Origin: Candidatus Melainabacteria bacterium
GTDB lineage: Bacteria; Cyanobacteriota; Vampirovibrionia; Obscuribacterales; Obscuribacteraceae
Length of the DNA: 64,000 nucleotides
Direction: 5' to 3'
Assembly: GCA_027451745.1 (NCBI GenBank)
Contig: DAIDIP010000010.1
Span: forward strand, 1-64,000
The notes under the pieces were generated by a model. That model did no database searches, was not told the DNA's origin, and was given only the letters and a program-made list of their open reading frames with translations. Every line of letters begins with the position of its first letter. Position 1 is the stretch's first letter. Below, one piece after another: positions 35,059 through 43,449 of this stretch. Position numbers and translations under genes: made by a program.

Positions 35059-38000
35059 TCATTTATGCATCGCACTGTATACAGATTGATTGATGCTTTG
35101 GATAACTGGTTCGGGCATGCCTTTTCGGTATATTCTATTGACGCCCTTTAAAGCAGTTCTGACTGTGGAGTCAAGGCGGTCGTCGGTAATAAGGTCAATT
35201 ACCACCTTTTGCAATTCGTTGCTGGTATTGGCATCCTCGTTAACAGTTACATTGCGTCTTTGTAATTCCTTGGCAATGGCATTTAAAGCTAAGTCTTGTG
35301 CTTGGTCAGCTGAGTCTACCGGGCGATGGGCAGCGGTGTCTTGATTTAAGCTTTTTGACCTGGATTTTGGTAATTCCGATTTAACTTTTGGCACTGTTTC
35401 AGCTTCAACTGCATGCACTCTAGCTGCATCAGTTCTTGCTTTAGTTAATTCAGCGTCATTTTGTGCTGAACTGTCTGGTATCTTGACACTGCTGGCGACA
35501 CTAGATCTTGCAAGCGGATCTTTAAAATCTTCACCTAAAAGTTGTCCGATTTTTTGCCCCCGTATCGAAGCTACCAATTCATCTATTGTTTCTGTACTTA
35601 ATAGATCTTGTTCAATATTTTGTACAGCATTTTTAATGCGGTCAACTACATACAATTTATCTTGAGGTATTCCATCAGTTGCTTTTTTCCATTCATTTTG
35701 AACTATAGATTTGATAGATGTGCGATCAATTTTGCAATCAATTTGTAGTCCCGAATCAGTAGTTAACCGCAACCTATCAACACCTACTCTCTCCACCTGA
35801 TGCCCTGATTTGTTACCAGCATTACTCTGTAAAGATTGGGTACTTACGATTTGCCTGGGAACAGAAGGCACACCAACTTTAGGAGCATTGACTTGTATTT
35901 GTGATGGTTGACCAGACCTTCTTGCTAAGTCTAATGCAATAGTAATGCTCTCTCTCACATGAGCCCTTACTCTGAATTTTATTACATTCTCGACTGCTGT
36001 TCTTAAATTATTAGCTGCAGTGTCATAGCCACCACTTTCTTTGAATGCCCCTATAGTAGCTTCAGTTTGTACTCTGGCGGAATGAGCGGCTGCTTCTCGT
36101 TCTAGATAACTAACAGCACCATTAAGACTGCGTCCAAATTCTTGGAACGCTGGTTCGTTAGACTGTAAGAGACTATCTCTGTATTGCGCCACAGCTCTTC
36201 TTGTTTCATTGGGTGGTAGTACTTCTTTTGGTGGCAATGGGTGCTGTGCCTCATTGCGTTTGGTGCTTGGTTTAAAAATACTGTCAATAAGGTTCTGTTT
36301 GTCTGTCGTATTTAAAACATCATCTCGTTTTACAATAGAATCCCAGTGAAGATTTGAACGAACAACTTTAGCGGCCTTATCTGCGGAAGAAGATCTATAC
36401 GATAATCCACGTCCGTCAACTATTCTGTTTTCGGTAACATCTGGAGTGTAATAATCTCCTGTTTTTGTATTTCTTACTACTATGTCAGCTTTTATATGAT
36501 CGCGAGCAGAGCCCTTGTCTGAGAGTTCTACTACCCATCCTTCTTCCGTAAGAGTCTTTCCGCTTGGTCCTGTAACTTCATCCAGAGCAGACTGAAATCT
36601 TTGACCAACCTGAGACTCACTCCTTTGTGATGGAGTTTTTATGCGTGGAAGTGCAGGCGCCTCTGGTTTAACAGTAACGCGACTAAGATCACTGGGTCTT
36701 ATACTTGCAGCACCCATACCGCCAGGTCCTTCTGGTCCAGGAGTCATGTCACGAATATTACTGTTGAATGGGCGGGGGATTTCCATCACGCTAGGAGTTC
36801 TTGAAGATGGGCTGGTTTGTGGTTTAGGCATGCCAGTATTAGCATGCGGTTCGTGAATGGGGGCTGGGTTGGTTTTCAACCAATCTAAACCTTTCTTGGT
36901 TAAACCTGCACCATGTTTGATAATTGGTCCCATAACTGGGCCCATAATAGCGCCGCCTACCAAGCCTTGCCTGGCGTGTTCCAAAGGATCTTCTCCTTTA
37001 ACTAGTCCTCTTGCTCCGCCGATTAGAGCACCATCAATACCACCAGCGGTAGCATATCCCAAGCCCTGTTTTGCGGCTTGTTTAGCAATATAAGTTGTTT
37101 GTTTGGCACTAAGGTTGAAAATTTCTGCTGGAGTCTTTTCAGCTAAGTCTTTAAGCAGAGTTTTGCTTGCCAGAATGCTGCGCCATATTGTCGACTTTTC
37201 TGCAGTTATTACTAATTGTTTGACTTCTGTAACAGCTAATTGTTTGATAGCCTTGCTTTCTGCTTGTATCAAGGTTCTCGCCAGAGCGTTACCAGGCATT
37301 AAAGGCATACTCGTTAGAGCTGCTATGCTGGCATCTTGTAATACATCAGGCATAGTATAGGCTTCACCTGTAACAGAAGTACCAGATTCCAAAAATTTGG
37401 TCATCGTCTTTCCGGCTGCTCCTGCGGCCATCGGTGCCACTACTGGAATTGCAACCAATGAACCACAGAAAGTTTCAGGAGCAGCACTAGCACATGCTAT
37501 GATGGCAGATACAGCAGCGGTGGCTGAAACAATATCAGATATTCCTTCTATGCGGCCTTGATGAGCTTGGCTCATTTTGTCGAGATTATCACTAACAAGC
37601 TCTAAAGATTGTCCCAAGTGCTTTGTACGATCCTGATAAGCTTTGGCAAAATCCACATTGTTGCCTTTGAATTCAGATAGCGCCAGCAAGCTTTGAGTGA
37701 CTTGTCTGGCCTTTTCTAAATTGGCTTGGGTTGCCTGACTTGTGGCATCGGAATCCATAAACATTCCGCCCCAACCCCCAGGTGTACCTATGTGTCCAAT
37801 TAGACTGTCTGCAGCACCGCTAACAAGCCCTTGCTTGCCTTGCTGATTACCCAAAACAATATCTAGTTTTGTTACTTCATGACGCAAGCGTTCTACGAGC
37901 TGGCGGCGACTGGCACTCTCTTGGGTTTCTATGTCTGTACGCAATTGACGTTGTTCTGGAGTGAGTTTATCTAGATCTTTGGCAGCAAAAATTTCTGGAT

Positions 38001-39021
38001 TTTTAGATCTAATATGATCTACAGTAGCCAGAGTTCTGAACTTGTCGTAGTCGCTAATATTGTAAGGATTCCGAGAACGTATATCTTCTAAGAATTTTTT
38101 ATCGTCAACACCAAACCAATGACTATCCTCATGCCAGTGATTTCTGTCATATTCTGCTTGAAGTTGGTCTATATGATTTGCTACAGCGTCGCCAGTGCGT
38201 AAAACTTTTTGCAAGTCTTGCTGCTCTCTATAAATTTTTTGTTGCTCAGGAGTTAATTGATCTACAGGAGTTTTTAGCCTGACTTCAAGAGAACTCGGAC
38301 GGCGCATCGATTGATCCCATTGGCGCTCGTGTTCTATAGCTTGCCATTGTGCATATTGTCTTTGTTGTTCCGGTGAAGAAGTTGCCAGCAAAATTCCTTC
38401 TATGTACTTTTGCTCTTGAGCCTCAAATGCAGCTTTGTCCATTGTTGGTAGATTATTTAAAGAAAAAGGATCTGCTTTACGTTTATCTGCTTGCGCAAGA
38501 CCATTAAATGGAAGTGAATCAGCTAAAAAATTGTCTTGCGAATAATTTCTTTGTCGGTTTGCTTGAATTTGTTCGGCGCGTTGACAAATATCGATAAGAT
38601 TCACATTGCGAGAATCAGGACGATACAAATCCTCGGGATTAGCAAAAGGATTATTCGGATTATTATTTTCTGTGCCAAAACCTAAAAGACGTTCTCTGGG
38701 ATCATAGCCACGCTCTCTTAAATCTTGACTGATATCATGCAGAGCGTCCCTGGCATCATTCAAGCTCATAGTATTTATGCGCTGTGGCGTTAATTGATCA
38801 TAGGCTGATTTTATTTGATGAGTATTAGTGATTTCAACTTTGGGCAAAACTTTATTGTAGTTTTGGACCCCATGTCCGTTATTAGCAAAACCAGTTCCAG
38901 GTTGAGAAGGATTTGCCGCACCAGACGCGGGAAGACACTCATGGACGACTCTAGCTTGATTTTCGATATCTTGCTTTGCAGCAGGCTTGTGGTTTTCTGG
39001 CGATTTATCCCCTGGAGACAT
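35059..39021 (-). CDS. Giant hypothetical protein (1320 aa) with central hydrophobic region
   Basis: A 1320-residue single frame with a weak ribosome binding site. The N-terminal 480 residues are very charged and helical (Gln/Arg/Glu-rich). A hydrophobic segment lies at about 490-540 (ISDIVSATAAVSAIIACASA), and Gly-rich membrane-active-looking helices at about 645-715 (YATAGGIDGALIGGARG, QGLVGGAIMGPVMGP). Such central regions recall the pre-toxin translocation segments of polymorphic toxins. Residues about 820-910 look like a compact alpha/beta domain (DIVVRNTKTGDYYTPDVTEN), and the C-terminus is basic. I recognise no family. It has the shared 11-bp-repeat operator and breaks the usual ffh-rpsP linkage. 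Confidence 0.7.
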   Translation of the reverse strand: MSPGDKSPENHKPAAKQDIENQARVVHECLPASGAANPSQPGTGFANNGHGVQNYNKVLPKVEITNTHQIKSAYDQLTPQRINTMSLNDARDALHDISQDLRERGYDPRERLLGFGTENNNPNNPFANPEDLYRPDSRNVNLIDICQRAEQIQANRQRNYSQDNFLADSLPFNGLAQADKRKADPFSLNNLPTMDKAAFEAQEQKYIEGILLATSSPEQQRQYAQWQAIEHERQWDQSMRRPSSLEVRLKTPVDQLTPEQQKIYREQQDLQKVLRTGDAVANHIDQLQAEYDRNHWHEDSHWFGVDDKKFLEDIRSRNPYNISDYDKFRTLATVDHIRSKNPEIFAAKDLDKLTPEQRQLRTDIETQESASRRQLVERLRHEVTKLDIVLGNQQGKQGLVSGAADSLIGHIGTPGGWGGMFMDSDATSQATQANLEKARQVTQSLLALSEFKGNNVDFAKAYQDRTKHLGQSLELVSDNLDKMSQAHQGRIEGISDIVSATAAVSAIIACASAAPETFCGSLVAIPVVAPMAAGAAGKTMTKFLESGTSVTGEAYTMPDVLQDASIAALTSMPLMPGNALARTLIQAESKAIKQLAVTEVKQLVITAEKSTIWRSILASKTLLKDLAEKTPAEIFNLSAKQTTYIAKQAAKQGLGYATAGGIDGALIGGARGLVKGEDPLEHARQGLVGGAIMGPVMGPIIKHGAGLTKKGLDWLKTNPAPIHEPHANTGMPKPQTSPSSRTPSVMEIPRPFNSNIRDMTPGPEGPGGMGAASIRPSDLSRVTVKPEAPALPRIKTPSQRSESQVGQRFQSALDEVTGPSGKTLTEEGWVVELSDKGSARDHIKADIVVRNTKTGDYYTPDVTENRIVDGRGLSYRSSSADKAAKVVRSNLHWDSIVKRDDVLNTTDKQNLIDSIFKPSTKRNEAQHPLPPKEVLPPNETRRAVAQYRDSLLQSNEPAFQEFGRSLNGAVSYLEREAAAHSARVQTEATIGAFKESGGYDTAANNLRTAVENVIKFRVRAHVRESITIALDLARRSGQPSQIQVNAPKVGVPSVPRQIVSTQSLQSNAGNKSGHQVERVGVDRLRLTTDSGLQIDCKIDRTSIKSIVQNEWKKATDGIPQDKLYVVDRIKNAVQNIEQDLLSTETIDELVASIRGQKIGQLLGEDFKDPLARSSVASSVKIPDSSAQNDAELTKARTDAARVHAVEAETVPKVKSELPKSRSKSLNQDTAAHRPVDSADQAQDLALNAIAKELQRRNVTVNEDANTSNELQKVVIDLITDDRLDSTVRTALKGVNRIYRKGMPEPVIQSINQSVYSAMHK

Positions 39022-39121
39022 ATTTGCGCTTCTTATTAAAATTGTTTGGTAAGTGACAAAATTGTCTGGCTGTAAAGTAAGTCGACACTGGATTTAAACC
39101 CATTTTTAATAGAATAATTTT

Positions 39122-39144
39122 TTACTGTGAGATTATTGTGAATA
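39122..39144 (-). promoter_or_regulatory. Operator: 11-bp direct repeat (TCACA box), site 6
   Basis: On the minus strand TTCACAATAAT is followed by CTCACAGTAAA; the TCACA cores are 11 bases apart. TATTAAAAAT about 20 bases later could be the -10. It lies about 100 bases upstream of the 1320-residue gene. Confidence 0.62.
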
Positions 39145-39281
39145 ATGCCTTTCCCGGACAAAGTTAATGTCTAAATCAGAATGATAAAAACAAAAAGCAA
39201 CGACAAAAAATAAAAGACTATAACGTGAAGTGGATAAAAAAGAGACAAGAAAAATACAGAGACTATAAAAACTAAAACGGA

Positions 39282-39328
39282 CAGACACCCGTGCATATAA
39301 ATGGGATGAGTATGCACACGGGTGTCTG
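39282..39328 (-). terminator. 12-bp terminator of islet E
   Basis: CAGACACCCGTG pairs with CACGGGTGTCTG, with an inner CATA/TATG extension across a 2-base bulge. On the minus strand CCGTTTTAGTTTTTATAG follows. Confidence 0.78.
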
Positions 39329-39369
39329 CCGCTTGTAGCAACTGGTTTGCGCTTGGGCATTGTCGCGTC

Positions 39370-39816
39370 TTATTCGTCGGCGGACTGCGGTTGAGCAAAG
39401 TCTTCGTCACGGAATGACGTAGGCCGCTCCCTCGCCTCAGGATCGTCCCCCTCTGTAGCCGCATCATGAAAGATGCAGTAATAGGGATTGTTTTGGTCTT
39501 CACTTGGCCCCATAATGGTTACGTCGTTGCGTGGTAGGGCGAGTGGATTTGTTTCATCCAAGTCATAGCCCTGGTATGCTAGCCATTGAAGGTACAAATG
39601 TTCTGGGCTGCCGAGGAAATACTTTCTTCCATCAACAGTCCAGATACGTCTACCTTCGTAACGCGAGATGGCAGCGGTTGTCTCATAGGTGTCGCCACTT
39701 TTATAGACTGCGCACACCGGACGATCATCGCCCACTTGATCGCCTGCCCATCGAAACATGTAACGGTTAATGGGCAGGAAATATGGCGGCACCTGTGGTT
39801 GCAATTGGTCCCCCAT
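39370..39816 (-). CDS. Hypothetical protein (islet E)
   Basis: A 148-residue protein with CAGGAG 8 bases before its ATG. It is rich in Tyr, Asp and Pro; segments such as RPVCAVYKSGDTYETTAAISRYEGRRIWTVDGRKYFLGS look like a compact beta domain, followed by an acidic disordered tail. No signal peptide or known family. GC-rich codons contrast with the 1320-residue gene and ffh. A stand-alone unit with its own terminator and a TAGCGC repeat 400 bases upstream. Confidence 0.6.
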   Translation of the reverse strand: MGDQLQPQVPPYFLPINRYMFRWAGDQVGDDRPVCAVYKSGDTYETTAAISRYEGRRIWTVDGRKYFLGSPEHLYLQWLAYQGYDLDETNPLALPRNDVTIMGPSEDQNNPYYCIFHDAATEGDDPEARERPTSFRDEDFAQPQSADE

Positions 39817-40247
39817 ATTGATTCTCCTGTATTTCTTGGGAGCGCTACAGTATTCTCTGAACCCAATTCAGAGCTTGCTAGCGCGGGGCATGTTTATCTG
39901 CACTATGTGGGGCAAACGATTCGCTAGACACACAGTCTACTGTTTGATTTGAATTTAGATAAAAATTTTTCGGTGCGACTTTATTTTAATAGATACAATC
40001 ATGAATACAATGGAGCCTAAACCTTTTGCTATCGACTATTCAAGAGATGAGTAAGAGAACTTTTTGGCAGAGCATAATGACTTAAGTGAAATTCATTCTC
40101 GACTTTATCCCTAAAGTCCCATGGAACATAACTAATAGGGCTTTTTGAAGAAATTTGTCTATTGTGTATTCTTTCAGATAAGCGCTTTTTCAAGTGTTAA
40201 ATTGAGTTCGTCTCAATGCGCCAGCTGCGCTAGGTTTGCCTTTTTAA
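39817..40247. other. Non-coding upstream spacer of islet E
   Basis: No gene. The near part (39830-39930) is GC-richer leader with AGCGCTAC and CTTGCTAGCGCG; the far part is AT-rich and ends with the TAGCGC-type repeat beside the ffh stop. Confidence 0.5.
40218..40234. repeat. TAGCGC-type short palindrome, copy 5
   Basis: GCGCCAGCTGCGCTAGG, a short inverted repeat centred on CAGCTG, about 14 bases from the ffh stop codon. Confidence 0.5.
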
Positions 40248-41807
40248 CTATTTCTTTTTCTTTTTATAGTAGCCGCCGCCTGGTCCACCAAAAGGAAAAC
40301 CAGGAATATTAGCGCTGGGGCGTTTATTACCAGGAGTTTGCATATTGCCTAATTGTTTGGCCATTTGTTGGGCTTTCAATCTATTGGCAGGTGTATCCAT
40401 AGCAGCTAGATCGGTTGCATTTGGGGCAGCGCCACCACCAAATAATCCACCAGCACCACCTGCCAATCCGCCCAGTCCGCCAAAGCCGCCTAATAGCTTG
40501 CTGAATTGTTTGAACATGGTGCGCATTTTTTCAAATTCATTGAGCATTTTCCCAAGCTCGTTTTCTTTTAGACCAGAACCTTTAGCAATGCGACGTCTGC
40601 GACTCATGTCGACAATTTGAGGCTTAAGTCTTTCTTCTTTGGTCATAGAGTTATAAGCTGTTTCGTAGCTTTTCATCATGGTTTCACCTTGGCTAGCGAT
40701 TTGCTCTTGTTGGCTTGAACTCATACCAAGCATGCCGCCAACACCCATCATTTTCATGATGTCACCCATGGAGCCCATCTTTTTCATCATGCCTTGGGCT
40801 TTGATGAACATCTCCAAAGTAAATTCGCCTTGCATCATTTGTTGGGCAACTTTTTGCGCCTCTTTTTCATCAATGGCTTGCTGAGCCTTTTCTACCAGGC
40901 TTACTACATCGCCCATTCCTAGTATGCGACTGGCCATACGATCTGGATAAAAGGCTTCTAGATCTTGTAATTTCTCACCTGTACCAATAAATTTAACTGG
41001 CTTACCAACAGCTTCGCGCACAGACAAAGCTGCTCCACCACGAGCATCGCCATCAATTTTGGTGAGAATGATACCACTCACATCAAGTTGAGTATTAAAA
41101 GTTTCAGCTACATGCACAGCTTCTTGCCCGGTCATAGAATCAACCACAAGCAGTTTTTCTTTAGGCTTGAAGGCTCGTTCTAAAAGCAAAACTTCTGCCA
41201 TAAGCTCGGTATCAATTTGCAATCGTCCGGCAGTATCTAAAATGACCGGACTTAGACCTTCTTGCTTAGCTAAAGCAATAGCGGCTTTACTAATATCAAA
41301 AACATCACTACCTGATTCTTGGGCAAAAACTGGCACATCAATTTGTTTGCCTAATGTTTTTAATTGTTCTATTGCGGCTGGTCTTTGAATATCACAAGCA
41401 ACTAAAAGTGGCTTATTGCCTTCATTTTTAAGCTTGAGAGCTAATTTGGCACAGGCCGTTGTTTTTCCTGAGCCCTGTAAGCCTAACAACATTACTATTG
41501 CTGGGGCATTAGCGTCTGCGTTTATATCTATTGGAACATTTTCGCCACCTAATATGGTGACAAGCTCATCATGAACAATTTTGATAAATTGTTGTCCAGG
41601 CGTAACAGATTGGACAACATCTGCACCTAAAGCTTTTTGGCGGACATTACTAATAAAAAGCTTGACCACTTTCAAGCTAACATCTGCTTCCAGAAGTGCG
41701 CGACGCACTTCGCGTATAGCTTCTTCTATATGCTCAGCATTAAGTTGGCTGTCGCCACGGATGGCATTAAAAGCGGCGCTTAAACGATCAGTTAAAGTAT
41801 CAAACAT
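40248..41807 (-). CDS. ffh: Signal recognition particle protein Ffh (SRP54)
   Basis: A 519-residue SRP GTPase that with 4.5S/SRP RNA delivers nascent membrane proteins. N-domain helices lead into the G domain with GLQGSGKTTACAKLA (about 108-122), DTAGRLQID, TKIDGDARGG and GTGEKLQDLEAF. The Met-rich M domain spans about 325-440 (FIKAQGMMKKMGSMGDIMKMMG; MSRRRRIAKGSG). The tail after 440 is Gly/Ala-rich and ends in five Lys, longer than in most Ffh proteins. The usual rpsP neighbour lies 5 kb downstream. Confidence 0.97.
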   Translation of the reverse strand: MFDTLTDRLSAAFNAIRGDSQLNAEHIEEAIREVRRALLEADVSLKVVKLFISNVRQKALGADVVQSVTPGQQFIKIVHDELVTILGGENVPIDINADANAPAIVMLLGLQGSGKTTACAKLALKLKNEGNKPLLVACDIQRPAAIEQLKTLGKQIDVPVFAQESGSDVFDISKAAIALAKQEGLSPVILDTAGRLQIDTELMAEVLLLERAFKPKEKLLVVDSMTGQEAVHVAETFNTQLDVSGIILTKIDGDARGGAALSVREAVGKPVKFIGTGEKLQDLEAFYPDRMASRILGMGDVVSLVEKAQQAIDEKEAQKVAQQMMQGEFTLEMFIKAQGMMKKMGSMGDIMKMMGVGGMLGMSSSQQEQIASQGETMMKSYETAYNSMTKEERLKPQIVDMSRRRRIAKGSGLKENELGKMLNEFEKMRTMFKQFSKLLGGFGGLGGLAGGAGGLFGGGAAPNATDLAAMDTPANRLKAQQMAKQLGNMQTPGNKRPSANIPGFPFGGPGGGYYKKKKK

Positions 41808-41950
41808 GAGTTGTTAGTAGAAAGAAGTAAAGCGAAAGACGGCGATGAGACATCCGAGCTGAACAAAGAGGAATACACGTTTGAGTCGAATACAGAAAAT
41901 GAGTTATGTTGCTACAGCTTCAGACAGCGCTTATTTAGTATAACCTGGGC

Positions 41951-42334
41951 TTATCTTATTAGTTTAATCTCAATATCAATATTAAGCTTAGTCCAATGTT
42001 TATCTGCGGTAATAGCCGGCTTTTTCAAAGTGTAAGCAAGGGCTAGGCAGGCCCTATCACCTAACGATAACCCAACAGCTTGTGTGGTTTTAACCAGGAT
42101 AGCAGCTTGATAAGCCGCTTCTTCGTCAAAAGCAATAATGCGCAAACTCAAATTGCTTATAGTGGTGAGAGCAAGTTTTTCAGGCATGCCATATTTGACA
42201 AGTTGCGCGATTACTTCTGAAAAATTGACAGTACTCATTACTGCTCTGCTTAAATAACCCTCCACGGCTTTACTTCCTGGCTCTTCTCGTAAAAGAGCAA
42301 GTACAGCTGAAGCATCCAGAACAGCCTCATTCAC
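41951..42334 (-). CDS. vapC: VapC-type PIN-domain toxin
   Basis: A 127-residue PIN-domain RNase with all four acidic positions visible: Asp7 (VLDASAVLALL), Glu40 (VNFSEVIAQL), Asp93 (LSLGDRACLALA) and Asp111 (AITADKHW). It overlaps the upstream antitoxin gene by 8 bases, as usual in vapBC. Likely cleaves tRNA or rRNA when freed from its partner. Confidence 0.9.
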   Translation of the reverse strand: MNEAVLDASAVLALLREEPGSKAVEGYLSRAVMSTVNFSEVIAQLVKYGMPEKLALTTISNLSLRIIAFDEEAAYQAAILVKTTQAVGLSLGDRACLALAYTLKKPAITADKHWTKLNIDIEIKLIR

Positions 42335-42575
42335 TGGCTGCCTCTTTGCGCCTATCTTTTATTAGGCTCTCAGTCAAATTAATATCTGCTTGTATGTATT
42401 GTTTAACCAGCTTGCGGGCGCGCTTTAATGCATTGCGCATATTAGAAATATGCAATTCATCTTCATCCATGCGCAAAATGACTTCATCACCTGCTTTAAT
42501 GCCTAACATTTTTCGGTAGGCGGCTGGAATTACCAGTCTGCCATTTTCATTTATTTTTGCTCGATGTTCATACAT
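42327..42575 (-). CDS. vapB: AbrB/MazE-type antitoxin paired with VapC
   Basis: An 82-residue protein. The N-terminus is a SpoVT-AbrB swapped-hairpin DNA-binding domain (AKINENGRLVIPAAYRKMLGIKAGDEVILRMDEDELHIS). The charged C-terminal helix and tail (LKRARKLVKQYIQADINLTESLIKDRRKE) would wrap the PIN toxin. A palindrome 20 bases upstream of the start is its likely autoregulatory operator. Confidence 0.87.
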   Translation of the reverse strand: MYEHRAKINENGRLVIPAAYRKMLGIKAGDEVILRMDEDELHISNMRNALKRARKLVKQYIQADINLTESLIKDRRKEAASE

Positions 42576-42595
42576 TTGTCACAGACCCACGAAAG

Positions 42596-42620
42596 TGTCA
42601 TGATTTATTATATCATGACA
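42596..42620. promoter_or_regulatory. Likely VapB operator palindrome
   Basis: TGTCATGAT and ATCATGACA form 9-bp arms around a 7-base AT-rich centre, 20 bases upstream of the antitoxin ATG. The centre probably includes the -10 element. Confidence 0.65.
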
Positions 42621-42630
42621 TTCAAGATAT

Positions 42631-42651
42631 CCTAGCGCGGCTAGCGCTAAG
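42631..42651. repeat. TAGCGC-type short palindrome, copy 6
   Basis: CCTAGCGCGGCTAGCGCTAA, close to the family consensus CTAGCGCNGCTAGCGCTAA. It lies 540 bases upstream of the structured RNA candidate in islet F. Confidence 0.65.
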
Positions 42652-43172
42652 TAAAAGCAGAAATTAATACAGAAAGAATCTATAAATTATGACTAAAGAA
42701 CCTACACATTGAACATACAAATAGCAGCGACTGTCGTTGACAAGTTGAGACAAGTCCGTCTCCATCAGGTTTAAAGCGAATATGCACAATATTGGCAGAT
42801 AGCTGTCCAAGGATTTCAATTACTTGTTTATTGAACAAATAAGTTGATTTTGCTAACAGTAATTTGCCAAATTTAAAGAGTCTTCTCCCCGATAACCATG
42901 AAAGATAAAGCCTCACCCTAGTTTTTCTTGATTAGTGCTAATTTATTGCGTTGCTATTGCGACGTAAATGAAGTGGCCGTGATTAATGTAGTCAGGTAGA
43001 GTTAAGACCCGTTTTGTTAAGGCAACTAGTAAGACTCCGTAGGTAAGGCAATAGTAAGGTAATCCAATAAGTAAGGCGGCTGTTGGTGCTGGCAGTTGCA
43101 TTTTCATCGGACTGCAACTACCAGTCGGAGTCGGTTGTTGTGCTGGTTCGAGTCCGTATTTGAATCGTAACA
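42652..43172. other. Non-coding part of islet F, direct repeats and hairpin
   Basis: No convincing gene. A minus-strand frame at 42680-42916 (78 codons) has no start signal worth trusting. Between 43017 and 43080 the motif TAAGGCAAtAGTAAGG recurs two to three times, and CAGTTGCA...TGCAACT forms a hairpin near 43095-43122. Promoter and direction are unclear. Confidence 0.4.
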
Positions 43173-43256
43173 GCTAGGGGAAAGGGACAATTTCACAAAA
43201 GACTGTGAAGTCCCCAGCAAACGCACCCACCTTGAGACCGGTCCCTTTCCCCTAGC
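43173..43256. ncRNA. Structured RNA candidate closed by a perfect 16-bp stem (islet F)
   Basis: GCTAGGGGAAAGGGAC pairs perfectly with GTCCCTTTCCCCTAGC, enclosing 52 bases that include a TTCACA...TGTGAA inner hairpin and a single-stranded AAACGCACCCACC-like stretch. No protein frame fits. The layout (long closing stem, open centre) is that of a regulatory or packaged RNA. Strand is not decided, although a terminator at 43349 on the plus side suggests plus. Confidence 0.5.
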
Positions 43257-43348
43257 AAAACTTCCCTCAATCTTTTCTCTAACCAGGAGATGCCTATGCA
43301 AAGATAAAAACACGGGTAAAAAGCCTGATGAAGAACACTGAAAACAGG

Positions 43349-43386
43349 GTGATAGAGGACTTGGGGATAGACGAGTCCTCTATCAC
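43349..43386 (+). terminator. 13-bp terminator of islet F
   Basis: GTGATAGAGGACT pairs perfectly with AGTCCTCTATCAC, followed by ATTTCTTGCGCTATTCTTTGATTTTTG. Between it and the structured RNA lies only a 4-codon frame (ATG CCT ATG CAA AGA TAA) behind CAGGAG. Confidence 0.7.
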
Positions 43387-43449
43387 TATTTCTTGCGCTA
43401 TTCTTTGATTTTTGTCCTTTTTTGTTCTTTTATTTTTTCAGCAATTTTT

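Larger units (their letters stand above)
39022..39369. other. Intergenic: operator for the 1320-aa gene plus islet E terminator
   Basis: No gene seen. It holds the 11-bp-repeat operator (39122-39144), an AT-rich stretch, and the islet E terminator (39282-39328). Confidence 0.6.

Noticed and set aside
42680-42916. 78-codon minus-strand frame as a gene
   Set aside because: No usable ribosome binding site, no recognisable fold, and it lies in AT-rich spacer next to a repeat; could be a decayed gene at most.
43130-43165. tRNA gene in islet F (GGTTCGAGTCC T-loop-like sequence)
   Set aside because: Only the T-loop consensus matches; no acceptor stem or D-arm pairs around it.
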